Both the position numbers and the translations under genes were made by a program. DNA of 64,000 bases. Source: Natronococcus sp. A-GB1. Its GTDB lineage: Archaea > Halobacteriota > Halobacteria > Halobacteriales > Natrialbaceae. Below, one piece after another: positions 16,246 to 25,028 of this stretch. Numbering within the stretch: position 1 is the first letter of the stretch; each line of letters begins with the position of its first letter. A model generated the notes under the pieces. It did no database searches. It saw nothing but the letters and a program-made list of their open reading frames with translations, and was not told the DNA's origin. The DNA is taken from assembly GCF_029688845.1 (NCBI RefSeq), contig NZ_JARUKW010000009.1, forward strand, positions 62,001-126,000, read 5' to 3'.

Positions 16246-18366
16246 TTACTCGAGGCAGACAACGACGACGTCTTCGACCTCGAGGGTCGGGCTCGTGGTT
16301 CCGCCTTCGACGGCGAGTTCGTCGCCGGTGACGAGGTCGACGGGATCGACGGGGACGTCGAAGGTCACCTCGACGGGATCGCTCCCGAAGTTCAGCGCGA
16401 CGGCGACGCGCTCGGCGTCGGCCTCGCGGGTGAACGCAACGACGCGCTCGGAGTCGGCTTCGTACTCGAGATCCGCGAGGGTGCCCCGAGAGAGCGCCTC
16501 GGAGTCGCGCCTGGCCGTGACGAGCCGTCGGTGGTACGTCATCGCGCGGCTGTCGCCCTCCCAGGGCATCCGCTGGCGGTACTTGGTCGCACCCCGCTCC
16601 TGGCCGTAGTAGATCATCGGAACGCCCGGCAGCGTGAGGACGGCCGCGACCGCGGCCCGTTGGGCGTCCTCGCCACAGTCGGACAGGTACCGCGTTTCGT
16701 CGTGGTTCTCGACGTAGCGCATCTGCAGCGACCAGTCGGGAAACCCCTCCCGCTCGGGAGCCCGTGCGGCCTCGAGCAGGTCGTCAGCCGCCCGCTGACC
16801 GTTGCCGATCTCCCGGAGCGCGTAGTACAGCGTCGTATCGTAGTGGACGCTGAACTCGCCCTCGGCGTACTCGGGTTCCCTGGGAATGGTCTCGTCCAGC
16901 AACAGGAACTCGTCGTTGCGGTCTCGAGCGAGATCGGCGACCTCCTTCCAGAAGCCGTGAGGGACGCCCCAGGCGACGTCGCAGCGAAAGCCGTCGACGA
17001 CGTCAGCCCACTCCTCGACGACCGATCGGAAGAACGACCGCACCGCGAGCGAATCGTAGTTGACGTTCGGAATGCCGTGCCAGTTGAAGTAGTAGTCGGC
17101 GACCTCGATGCGGCCATCCTCGGTGTGTCGCGACGGCGGCGCATCGGCGTCCCGTCCGCCCTCGAGGTCCGCCGCGTCGATCCCGACGTCCTCGAGGGAC
17201 TCCCAGACGTACCAGTCGTCGTACTCGGGAACCCGGGCTGCGCTCATGTCGAAGGCCGCGTGCTCGCGGGCGGTGTGGTTGATGACGAGGTCGAATACGA
17301 CCCTGATCCCCGCCTCGTGACACCGATCGACGAACGACTCGAACTCCTCGCGCGTGCCGAGGTCCGAAGCGGTGTCGAAGTAGTCAGTCGTGTGGTAACC
17401 GTGTTCAGTCGGGCTCTCGAGGATCGGCGTCAGCCAGAGACAGTCGATACCCAGCGACTCGAGGTAGGGAACCCGCCGCTCGAGCGCTCGGAAGCTTGCG
17501 GGATCGGTAAACGAGCGCACGAAAATTTCGTAGACGATCGCGTCCTCGGCCCACCCCGGTGGATCGTTCGCTCGGTCGATCTGCCCGTCGGGGTGGACGA
17601 CGACACAGTCGGCGACGCTGTGGCGCTCGCCGACCGCGACGGCGTGGACGCGAGCCAGTTCGTCGAGGTCCGCGAGATCGATCCGGACCTCGGAGCCGTC
17701 GACCTCGAGATCGGCATCCGAGAGCGGATCCCGGCCGTCGGCGTAGAACTCGACCTCGAGGTCCGCCGCGGCGTACTCGCTGTCCGTACCGGGTGTCACC
17801 TCGGCTGTAACGGTAACCGCCTCGTCGTCTTCGTCGGCCTCGCCTTCGAGACGAACTCGCGGTCGGCCTGGCCCGGGGATCTCGACGTTCGTCCAGACGG
17901 CGTTCTCGAAGTCCTTGCCCGGAACGTAGCCGTAGCGGTGCGTTCCCGGCTGGACCTCGATCTCGTAGCGATAGGTGCCCTTCTCGAGGGTCGGCCACTC
18001 CCGCGCGAACCGGTGTTCGTTGAACGGCCCCATGATCGAGACCTCGTCGGGATCGTGGTCGGGGAGCTCCGTTCGGTCGAGGTCGAAGCTCGTCTCCCGG
18101 CGGACGTCCGGAAAGACCCGAACACGTTGTTCGTGCATGCCGGCAGGCGACTCGAGCTCGAATTGATAGTTACCTGGTAAATCGGGTTCGATCTCCGCGA
18201 CCGCTGTCTCGGGCGCCGATAGTTCGCTCTCGGCCGGTTTTTCTACGAGTGCCCACTCGTAATCGGCGTCGGGATCCGGCGCTCGCGGTGCGAGTTCGAC
18301 GGTTTCGCCAACGGCACAGAACCGCGGCGGCCCTGGATGGTGCATGCGATGCCAGACACCCCCCAT
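16246..18366 (-). CDS. GH13 alpha-amylase family glycoside hydrolase (cyclomaltodextrinase/neopullulanase-like)
   Basis: 706 residues. The N-terminal 250 residues are beta-rich; MGPFNEHRFAREWPTL with YRYEIEVQPGTHRYGYVPG resembles a carbohydrate-binding CBM48/E-set unit. The GH13 barrel follows: YEIFVRSF, FDLVINHTA, the nucleophile Asp in GFRCDVAWG, the acid/base Glu in LLLDETIP, and YVENHDETR with the third catalytic Asp. A C-terminal beta domain ends the protein. It would cleave alpha-1,4 (and perhaps 1,6) linked glucans; the lack of a signal peptide means it acts in the cytoplasm on imported oligosaccharides. It is downstream of the MalK-like ATPase gene on the same strand. A second Met at 18345 is an alternative start. 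Confidence 0.9.
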   Translation of the reverse strand: MGGVWHRMHHPGPPRFCAVGETVELAPRAPDPDADYEWALVEKPAESELSAPETAVAEIEPDLPGNYQFELESPAGMHEQRVRVFPDVRRETSFDLDRTELPDHDPDEVSIMGPFNEHRFAREWPTLEKGTYRYEIEVQPGTHRYGYVPGKDFENAVWTNVEIPGPGRPRVRLEGEADEDDEAVTVTAEVTPGTDSEYAAADLEVEFYADGRDPLSDADLEVDGSEVRIDLADLDELARVHAVAVGERHSVADCVVVHPDGQIDRANDPPGWAEDAIVYEIFVRSFTDPASFRALERRVPYLESLGIDCLWLTPILESPTEHGYHTTDYFDTASDLGTREEFESFVDRCHEAGIRVVFDLVINHTAREHAAFDMSAARVPEYDDWYVWESLEDVGIDAADLEGGRDADAPPSRHTEDGRIEVADYYFNWHGIPNVNYDSLAVRSFFRSVVEEWADVVDGFRCDVAWGVPHGFWKEVADLARDRNDEFLLLDETIPREPEYAEGEFSVHYDTTLYYALREIGNGQRAADDLLEAARAPEREGFPDWSLQMRYVENHDETRYLSDCGEDAQRAAVAAVLTLPGVPMIYYGQERGATKYRQRMPWEGDSRAMTYHRRLVTARRDSEALSRGTLADLEYEADSERVVAFTREADAERVAVALNFGSDPVEVTFDVPVDPVDLVTGDELAVEGGTTSPTLEVEDVVVVCLE

Positions 18367-18370
18367 TCAC

Positions 18371-18388
18371 TTCACTGTTATCAGTGAA
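18371..18388. promoter_or_regulatory. Palindromic operator candidate before the amylase gene
   Basis: TTCACTG-TTAT-CAGTGAA is a perfect 7-base inverted repeat with a 4-base spacer, located 5-22 bases before the amylase start at 18366 and just downstream of an AT-rich promoter-like segment (18389-18408). Its position suits a sugar-responsive repressor or activator site. No copy was found next to the divergent transporter genes, so its binding protein is unknown. Confidence 0.45.
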
Positions 18389-18478
18389 CTACTATTACAA
18401 CACCTTTCTAGTCCGGGTCGGCTCGCCGACGAGTACGGACCCAGCCGCAGTGTGACGACGAAACCGAACAATGGTCGC

Positions 18479-19603
18479 TCAGGGTTCGGGCGTCGGCACC
18501 GCCTTGCTCGAGTGTAACAGCGATTCGCCAGTCGAGTCGTCAAAGAGCCGAATCTTCGATTCGTCAAACGTGACGTCGACGACGTCGCCGACCGCCGGTT
18601 CGAAGTCAGCGCTAACCCGCGCCATGAACTGCTCGCCGATGTCCAGATAGAGGTAGTTGTCGCTGCCGATCGGCTCGACGACGTCGACGGTCGTTCGGAT
18701 TCCGTTCGGTCCGTCCGCCGGATGGACGTCTTCCGGGCGGATGCCGAGAACCGCCTCCTCGCCGTTGTCGACGTTCACTTCCTGTGAGTAGGCGGACGAA
18801 AGCGAGTACTGGAACGCCTCGCCGCCGTCCAGAACGATTCGATCGCCCGATCGCCGGGCGACGACGTTGACGAAGTTCATCGACGGCGAACCGATGAAGC
18901 CGCCGACGAACCGGTTCGCCGGTTCGTCATAGACGTCTTTCGGGGGACCGACCTGCTGGAGTTCGCCGTCGTTGAGGATGACGATCCTGTCGCCCATCGT
19001 CATCGCTTCCTCTTGATCGTGTGTGACGTAGACTGATGTGATACCGAGTTCCTCCTGCAGGCGCTGGATCTCCGCACGCATCGTCGTTCGGAGTTTGGCA
19101 TCGAGGTTCGAGAGCGGTTCGTCGAACAGGAAGAGCTTGGGCTCGCGAACGATCGCCCGACCGAGCGCGACCCGCTGTTGCTGGCCACCCGAGAGCTCGT
19201 CGGGTGTATCGTCCAGCAACTCCTCGATGTCCATCATCCGGGCCGCCCACTCGACCTTCTCCCGGCGTTCGGCCTTCGAGAGGTCGGTGCTCATCCGAAG
19301 CCCGAACTCCATGTTCTTGAACACCGTCTTGTGCGGGTACAGCGCGTAGTTCTGGAACACCATCGCGATATCACGCGTTCGTGCACTCTGATCTGTGACG
19401 TCCTCGCCTCCGAGGGTAATCGAGCCGGAAGTCGGCTCCTCGAGTCCAGCGATCATCCGCAGTGTCGTCGTCTTTCCACAGCCCGAGGGACCGACGACGG
19501 TGACGAACTCGCCGTCCTCGACCTCGAGACCGAGGTCGTCGACGGCCACGATCGACCCTCTATCGAACTCCTTCCGGAGATCCTCCACGTACAAACGCGC
19601 CAT
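18479..19603 (-). CDS. Sugar ABC transporter ATP-binding protein (MalK/UgpC/MsmK type)
   Basis: 374 residues, normal for CUT1 sugar importer ATPases. Walker A is GPSGCGKTT, the Q loop is in MVFQNYALYPH, the signature is LSGGQQQRVALGRAI, Walker B is LFLFDEPLSNLD, and the switch His is in YVTHDQEEAMTMGDR. The C-terminal 120 residues form the OB/TOBE regulatory domain with VLGIRPEDVHPA. It is divergent from the binding protein and permease genes at 19815-23197, with which it would form one importer, and is followed by the GH13 amylase, giving an uptake-and-hydrolysis unit. Confidence 0.94.
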   Translation of the reverse strand: MARLYVEDLRKEFDRGSIVAVDDLGLEVEDGEFVTVVGPSGCGKTTTLRMIAGLEEPTSGSITLGGEDVTDQSARTRDIAMVFQNYALYPHKTVFKNMEFGLRMSTDLSKAERREKVEWAARMMDIEELLDDTPDELSGGQQQRVALGRAIVREPKLFLFDEPLSNLDAKLRTTMRAEIQRLQEELGITSVYVTHDQEEAMTMGDRIVILNDGELQQVGPPKDVYDEPANRFVGGFIGSPSMNFVNVVARRSGDRIVLDGGEAFQYSLSSAYSQEVNVDNGEEAVLGIRPEDVHPADGPNGIRTTVDVVEPIGSDNYLYLDIGEQFMARVSADFEPAVGDVVDVTFDESKIRLFDDSTGESLLHSSKAVPTPEP

Positions 19604-19780
19604 TTGTGTACTGTCTGGTGATATCGTACATAATTCTTTTCCCCATTTTTCGATGGTTGATGCACTATTTCATCCTAGCTCGAGATCAGCAGCTGTGCGC
19701 TGAGCCTCGATAATTACTTGATTGGGGACTTCTACTCCGTGCTCTGCTCCCGTGAGGTGGCACCGATACCCACAACTACT

Positions 19781-19803
19781 AAATATATGAAGTTATAATT
19801 CAT
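19781..19803 (+). promoter_or_regulatory. TATA box and overlapping inverted repeat before the binding-protein gene
   Basis: AAATATAT at 19781-19788 lies about 27-34 bases before ATG 19815, fitting a leaderless promoter. Overlapping it, ATGAA-GTTATAA-TTCAT (19787-19803) is an inverted repeat of 5-base arms that could be a regulator site covering the transcription start. The remainder of the 211-base divergent gap is AT-richer than neighbouring DNA. Confidence 0.45.
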
Positions 19804-19814
19804 CATGTATCGCC

Positions 19815-21113
19815 ATGACCATGGATCGGAGAACGACGATGAAGTACCTCGCGGGCGCTTCCGCCGTCGGCGTCCTTGCGGGATGTATCAGCACCGAAGA
19901 GCCCGAGTCAGACGACGACGGAAACGGTGACGACGCCGGAGACTACGAGGAACACGACGACTGGGAAACGGTCGAGCCGGACGGTGTCTCCGGCGATGCG
20001 TCGCTCTGGCACTCGCTCTCCGGCGGCGAGCAGGACGACTTCGAGTCTCACCTCGAGTCGTTCAACGACCAGTTCGACGCCGACGTCGCGCCCGATCACA
20101 TCTCGGACCTCGAAGAGCAGACGATGGCCGCGATTCCGGCCGGTGACGGTCCCGAACTGTTCATCTGGGCCCACGACTGGATCGGCGACTACCACCAGAA
20201 CGGCTTTTTGAGTGACCAGTCGGACGAAGTGAGCTTCGACCTCGAGGAATACTTCGGTGAGAACGCCGAATCCGGAATGTTCAACGACGAACTCCACGGC
20301 CTCCCTCACGCTGCGGAGACGGTCGGACTCATCTACAACACGGAGTACGTCGACGAACCACCCGAGACGTTCGACGAACTGCTCGAGATCGCCGAGGAAC
20401 ACCACGACCCTGACGGCGGAACCTACGGCCTGGGCTGGCCGATGGACGCCTACCACGTGAGCGCGCTCCCACACGGTTTCGGCGGCTACTACTACGACGA
20501 CGACTCGGGCGAACTCGGCCTCACGAACGACGAGACGGTCGAGGGCTTCGAGTACGTTCTCGAGGAGGTCTGGGAGTACATGCCAAACGATCCCGATGGC
20601 GAAGCACAGGAAGCCGTCTTCCTCGAGGGGAACGCACCGTTTCTCTTCAGCGGTCCCTGGCAGCTCGGGCAGCTCGATGAAGACGAGTTCGAGTGGGGCG
20701 TCGCCCCGTGGCCCGAGGTCGAGGGACACACGCCGAGTCCGTTCACCGGCGTGCAGCTCATCTACTTCGCGGCCGCGATGGACGAGGACGACGAGCGTGC
20801 GGGGGCCGCCCGCGCGTTCGCCGAGTGGTACACGACGAACACCGCGGCTATCGCCCAGATGGCCGACGAACACGGATTCATCCCGGTCCACAACGCGTTC
20901 GCCGACGACGGTGAAGAGGAGGACGAACTCAGCGACGACCTCCAGGGCTTTGCCGCCGCGGTCGACCAGGGCGAGCCGATGCCGACCGATCCGGACTTCC
21001 AGCCGGTCTGGGAGCCCCTCGAGGACGAGTGGTGGGAGGCGCTGAACGGGAACAAGTCGGTCGCGGACGCAATGGCCGACGCCGAGAGCCGAATCGAGGA
21101 CGCCTGGGACTGA
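19815..21113 (+). CDS. Sugar ABC transporter substrate-binding lipoprotein
   Basis: 432 residues. The N-terminus has a Tat motif (DRRTTMKYL), a hydrophobic stretch and a lipobox LAGC at about residues 21-24, followed by an acidic Asp/Glu linker typical of haloarchaeal lipoproteins. The mature part is an extracellular binding protein family 1 fold: SLWHSLSGGEQDDFESHLESF, FIWAHDWIGDYHQNG, HAAETVGLIYNTEY, and a C-terminal GNKSVADAMADAESRIEDAW. Maltose/trehalose/maltodextrin specificity is suggested by the neighbouring amylase and the CUT1 permeases but is inference. It is the first gene of an operon with two permeases 9 bases downstream. Confidence 0.93.
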   Translation: MTMDRRTTMKYLAGASAVGVLAGCISTEEPESDDDGNGDDAGDYEEHDDWETVEPDGVSGDASLWHSLSGGEQDDFESHLESFNDQFDADVAPDHISDLEEQTMAAIPAGDGPELFIWAHDWIGDYHQNGFLSDQSDEVSFDLEEYFGENAESGMFNDELHGLPHAAETVGLIYNTEYVDEPPETFDELLEIAEEHHDPDGGTYGLGWPMDAYHVSALPHGFGGYYYDDDSGELGLTNDETVEGFEYVLEEVWEYMPNDPDGEAQEAVFLEGNAPFLFSGPWQLGQLDEDEFEWGVAPWPEVEGHTPSPFTGVQLIYFAAAMDEDDERAGAARAFAEWYTTNTAAIAQMADEHGFIPVHNAFADDGEEEDELSDDLQGFAAAVDQGEPMPTDPDFQPVWEPLEDEWWEALNGNKSVADAMADAESRIEDAWD

Positions 21114-21122
21114 ACTCGACAC

Positions 21123-22121
21123 ATGAGTCTTTCTTCAGTTGGAGATCGGACACGCGAGCGCTATCAGGCGACCGTTCCGGAACACGTCAGGGATCGTCTC
21201 GAGGAACACCGACCGCTGTTGCTCGTTCTGCCGGGGCTGATAGCGTTCTCCCTGTTCATGTTTTTCCCGCTCGCGTACACGATCTACCTCTCGTTTACGG
21301 ACGCGGAACCGGCAACCGTCTTTCAGGACGGGCCGGGCGGCCTGACTGGCTTTTTCGGGCTTCGAGGCGAGGAGTCGTTCGTCGGTCTCGAGAACTACAT
21401 CGCGGTGTTCTCCGATCCGACGTTCTGGAACTCGCTGGGAGTCACTTGGCTGTTCGTCATCTGTAGCGTGGCGCTGAAGGTGCTGTTTGGCGTCGGCATC
21501 GCGATGATCATGACGAGCGACCGGGTGAAGGGAAGACGGTACATGCGCTCGATCATCATTATCCCGTGGGCACTACCACCGATTTTCACCATCACGATCT
21601 GGAGCGGCATCTTCAGCTCCGCGCAGTTCGGGCTGGCCAATCAGGCCGTCATCTTCCTCGGATTCAGTGAGCAGGCCTGGCTCAACGACCGGTGGATGGC
21701 CTTCGCGAGCTACCTCCTGACGGAGATGTGGCTGGCGTACCCGTTCATGGTGATTATCACCGTCAGTGCCCTACAAGCGGTTTCGGATGAGCTCATGGAC
21801 GCGGCGAAGGTTGACGGAGCGGGCTACTTCCATCGGTTCTGGCACGTGACCGTGCCATCGATCAAACGGCCGGTGATGTTCGCAGCGATCCTCACAGCCG
21901 CAGCCTCGTTTACCCAGTTTCTCATCCCCTATGTGTTCAACCGGGGCGGACCGAACCGTGCGAACGAACTGATCGTCCTTCACGGCTACCAGGAGGCGTT
22001 CAACTTCAACGCCTACGGAGCCGGTGCGGCGATCATGATGTCGGCAGTTGCCTTTATCGGAGCGTTCATGATAGTTGCAGTCTGGAAAGGCCGTCTCGCC
22101 GAGGGGGTAGACGGTCCATGA
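21123..22121 (+). CDS. Sugar ABC transporter permease (MalF/UgpA type)
   Basis: 332 residues with six predicted membrane helices. The EAA cytoplasmic loop is visible as ELMDAAKVDGAGYFHRFWHV followed by VPSIKRP near residue 230, and it contacts the MalK-like ATPase. An insertion between helix 1 and 2 (DAEPATVFQDGPGGLTGFFG) is typical of MalF relatives. It begins 9 bases after the binding-protein stop and overlaps the next permease by 4 bases. Confidence 0.94.
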   Translation: MSLSSVGDRTRERYQATVPEHVRDRLEEHRPLLLVLPGLIAFSLFMFFPLAYTIYLSFTDAEPATVFQDGPGGLTGFFGLRGEESFVGLENYIAVFSDPTFWNSLGVTWLFVICSVALKVLFGVGIAMIMTSDRVKGRRYMRSIIIIPWALPPIFTITIWSGIFSSAQFGLANQAVIFLGFSEQAWLNDRWMAFASYLLTEMWLAYPFMVIITVSALQAVSDELMDAAKVDGAGYFHRFWHVTVPSIKRPVMFAAILTAAASFTQFLIPYVFNRGGPNRANELIVLHGYQEAFNFNAYGAGAAIMMSAVAFIGAFMIVAVWKGRLAEGVDGP

Positions 22122-23197
22122 CGGTGCGCGAATGGTTCTCGAACAGGATCCGTAACGACGTCCGGACCGTCGTCCAGAAGCCCGCGGAGTGGCGCGAGGA
22201 CGTCGCCTACACCGTCGACGGGATGCGACGGGGAACGATCGATCCGCTGGACGTCGCGAAGACGGTCCTCGCCACGCTGGCGACGATCGTGTTCGTGTTC
22301 GTGCTGTTGATCCCGGTCTACTGGATCTTCATCATCGCACTCCAGGGAGAAGGTGCGACCCTGTACTCGACCGACAGCGCCGGACTCATTCCCAGCCAGT
22401 TCGACCCCGCGGCGTTCGTCTGGGTGATCGGCGATATTGCCATCCCCGGCGCGATCGTCGGAATCACCATCCCGTTTACCGACGTCGAGTTCTACATCTC
22501 GTGGCCGCGAATCGTCTTTCTGGACGCGAGCAACTACGTCGACTCGACGTCTGACTTCCCCCGGTACTTCCGCAACAGCATGTTCATCAGCTTCTGGACG
22601 GTCGTGTTCGCGATGCTGATGATCGTCCCGGCCGCCTACGCGTTCTCGCGGCGGGAGTTCGCGGGCCGGATGAAACTCCTGTACGGCTACATCCTGTTCA
22701 CCCAGGTCGGCGCCGGACTGGGAATCGCCTCGGTGATCGCCCTGTACACCATCTTCTCGAGTATGGGCGTGACGAACAATCGGCTCGTGCTCTCGTTTTA
22801 CTACGCGGCGATGGCCGTGCCGTTCAACACGTGGCTGCTCAAGACCTACATGGACTCGATCCCCACCTCGCTGGAGGAGGCGGCGATCATGGACGGCGCA
22901 TCGCCGTTCCGGGTCGCCTGGGAGGTCGTGTTGCCGCTGGCAAAGCCCGGTATCGCCACGATCTTCATATTCATCTTCCTCGTGGGCTGGATGGAGTTCA
23001 TCATCGCCCAGCTGATCCTCTCGCCGGAACACTACACCCTGCCGGTCGGGTTGTTCTCCCTCATCGACGAACACAACGTCCCGTGGGGACAGTTCTCAGC
23101 GTTCGCACTCGTCTACGCGTCGCCGGTCGTCTTCATCTACATGTTCGCTCAGCGCTACATCGAGGACGGGTTCTCCTTCGGCGGTACGAAGGGATAG
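22118..23197 (+). CDS. Sugar ABC transporter permease (MalG type)
   Basis: 359 residues with six predicted helices and an EAA loop SLEEAAIMDGASPFRVAWEV followed by LPLAKPG near residue 270. An N-terminal cytoplasmic extension of about 60 residues precedes the first helix, and a periplasmic loop of about 90 residues follows it, as in MalG. The ATG overlaps the end of the MalF-like gene by 4 bases. It closes the transporter operon. Confidence 0.94.
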   Translation: MTVREWFSNRIRNDVRTVVQKPAEWREDVAYTVDGMRRGTIDPLDVAKTVLATLATIVFVFVLLIPVYWIFIIALQGEGATLYSTDSAGLIPSQFDPAAFVWVIGDIAIPGAIVGITIPFTDVEFYISWPRIVFLDASNYVDSTSDFPRYFRNSMFISFWTVVFAMLMIVPAAYAFSRREFAGRMKLLYGYILFTQVGAGLGIASVIALYTIFSSMGVTNNRLVLSFYYAAMAVPFNTWLLKTYMDSIPTSLEEAAIMDGASPFRVAWEVVLPLAKPGIATIFIFIFLVGWMEFIIAQLILSPEHYTLPVGLFSLIDEHNVPWGQFSAFALVYASPVVFIYMFAQRYIEDGFSFGGTKG

Positions 23198-23576
23198 CCC
23201 CTCTCGACTCCACTCGGCGACCGCTACGTCGTACGCCCGTTCCGGACGCATTTCGCCCCGCTGCTTCTCACGATCGGGTCCGACGCCGGTTCGCCTGCGA
23301 TTGCGTTTGCGTTTGCGTTTGCGTTTTCGGCTACCGACCTCGAGTCGGTGTCGGAACACTGGTGGGACGGCTGCTCGAAGAGGCACGGAAGATCCACAAG
23401 CAACGGTCGATCTTAGAAGAGACGCTCGCTACCGCTACGCAACCGAGGTGTGAGGCTCAGCTAAAGACGAATGGTTTGGTCTGATAGTAACTTTTCGACG
23501 AATTCTCGCTCAACCAACTGTTGTGTAAATGTATAAATAATCGGCAACAATACGGGCGCCGTGTCGGGATTTGACT
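23198..23576. other. Gene-free spacer with a TTGCGT hexamer run
   Basis: 379 bases between the permease and the beta-helix gene. It contains four tandem copies of TTGCGT at 23301-23324, a segment (23374-23450) that reads as a short charged peptide in one frame but has no start or homology I can recognise, and at 23459-23476 an 18-base sequence repeated at 25028-25045 with one mismatch. An AT-rich TATAAATAA at about 23531 is a likely promoter for the following gene. Confidence 0.6.
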
Positions 23577-24770
23577 ATGCGAGACGACAGTGTGAACGAG
23601 TCGAGTCTCGGCCGACGAACGATGCTGCGTCGAGGAACCGTCGCCACGGCGGGGTTAGTCGCGCTCGGCACGAGCGCCAGCGCCGACGGGACTGACGAGG
23701 ACGACCCGACCGTCATCACGGAGTGTACAACGATCACCGAACCGGGCGACTACGTCCTCGGCGCCGATCTGGAAGCTCCGGACGGCGAATCGGGTCTCAC
23801 GATCGGAGCAAGCAACGTCACGCTCGACGGGCGCGGGCACACGATCACCCGACCCAGGGACCGTCCGCTCCCGGATCCCGACCGTCCGAACCCGGAGACC
23901 GCCGGCATAGGGACGACACCACCTGGTATGGGAACGCTCTCGAACGTGACCGTCGAGAACTTCGAAGCGGGAGTTCACTTCGTTCGGGTACGGAACGGCC
24001 GAATCAGTGCGACGACGACCTGCGAGAACAACGTCGGCATCGCTCTCGAAGCGTCGACCGCGAACACGGTTATCGACAACGAGGGGATCCGAAACCGGAG
24101 GCGAGGGATCGCGCTATTCGAGTCGGACGAGAATACGATCACCGAAAACACCAGCAGCGACGGGAGCCATCCCCTCAGTCGCGGAATCGAACTGCTCCAC
24201 TCGAACCGGAACGCGATCGAGGAAAACACGTTCGACGACAATCAGATCGGCGTCGAACTTGACGGCTCGGACGACAACGAAATTGAGCGAAACACCGTCC
24301 GCGATAACTTCCGGAATATCGTCCTTCGAGAGGACGACGAGAACACGATCCGTGACAACACCGCTACAGGAGCCGACCTGATCGGCGTCGAGGTGTCGGG
24401 AACGGGGAACGAACTCGTCGGCAACGAGGTGCGCGACACGCGAGGGTTCGGTTGCAGGATCTCCGGGTCCGGGACCCTGCTCCGGGAGAACGAGGTCACC
24501 GACAACGCCGCGTCCAGGATCACTGTCGAGGGCGTGGCGGGCCGTCTCGAGGCGAACACGGCCTCGGCGAACGAACTGTCCGGAATCCAGGTCAGCGGCC
24601 GTGCGTACGTCCTCGAGGACAACGTCGCGGCCGAGAACGGTCAGGCGGGGCTGTTGTTCGACGAGGAATCGGCCGATAATACAGGAAGTGGGAACGTCCT
24701 CGTCGACAACGAGGACGCGGAACTCATCGACGACGGGACGGACAACAGCGTCGAGTACACGACCGAGTAA
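23577..24770 (+). CDS. Secreted right-handed beta-helix protein (NosD-like repeats)
   Basis: 397 residues from ATG 23577 (a TTG two codons earlier is less likely). A Tat signal, GRRTMLRRGTVATAGLVALG, ends in an Ala-rich cleavage site (TSASA) without lipobox. From about residue 80 on the protein is a series of parallel beta-helix coils marked by N-T-I-x-x-N repeats (ENTITENTSS, ENTFDDNQIG, NEIERNTVRDN, ENTIRDNTA, NELVGNEVRD, RENEVTDN). This NosD/PbH1 fold is used by pectate-lyase-like enzymes and adhesins. A catalytic site is not evident. It sits between remnants of two other genes and may have been inserted there. Confidence 0.85.
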   Translation: MRDDSVNESSLGRRTMLRRGTVATAGLVALGTSASADGTDEDDPTVITECTTITEPGDYVLGADLEAPDGESGLTIGASNVTLDGRGHTITRPRDRPLPDPDRPNPETAGIGTTPPGMGTLSNVTVENFEAGVHFVRVRNGRISATTTCENNVGIALEASTANTVIDNEGIRNRRRGIALFESDENTITENTSSDGSHPLSRGIELLHSNRNAIEENTFDDNQIGVELDGSDDNEIERNTVRDNFRNIVLREDDENTIRDNTATGADLIGVEVSGTGNELVGNEVRDTRGFGCRISGSGTLLRENEVTDNAASRITVEGVAGRLEANTASANELSGIQVSGRAYVLEDNVAAENGQAGLLFDEESADNTGSGNVLVDNEDAELIDDGTDNSVEYTTE

Positions 24771-24847
24771 TCGCTCCGAATACGGAGAGGGCGGCCCGTG
24801 GACGTGGTAGAGTTCTCGACAGCTCCCGCAATCGATCCCGCGAACGA

Positions 24848-24980
24848 TCACACCACCCGGTTCGTCGCCGCCTCGTCCTCGACGAACCGCTCGACGTTCT
24901 CCTGGATGAGATTCCGACGGGCCGGTAGTAGTCCTCGGTGTAAGCCGCACAGTGGAGTGTGACAATTACCTCATCAAAAC
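24848..24980 (-). pseudogene. C-terminal remnant of a D-2-hydroxyacid dehydrogenase, frameshifted
   Basis: Reading the minus strand leftwards from about 24980, one frame gives FDEVIVTLHCAAYTEDYY, the end of the coenzyme domain of NAD-dependent D-isomer-specific 2-hydroxyacid dehydrogenases, where the catalytic His precedes this kind of segment. The match then continues in another frame as LIQENVERFVEDEAATNRVV and a TGA at 24848-24850, the usual C-terminal helix and tail of haloarchaeal members. One small indel separates the halves at about 24913-24925. No start or N-terminal domain remains upstream (which would be at higher coordinates). I judge it a decayed tail. Confidence 0.6.
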
Positions 24981-25028
24981 GCTGGGTCTGTCGGTTTCGC
25001 TCCGTAATCGAACACGGATGGAGTATTA

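Noticed and set aside
15526-18180. An 884-codon open frame on the plus strand
   Set aside because: It is antisense to the ABC ATPase and the GH13 amylase, whose motifs are unambiguous.
23301-23324. TTGCGT repeats as a CRISPR or satellite array
   Set aside because: The units are 6 bases long and contiguous without spacers; no cas genes are in the window.
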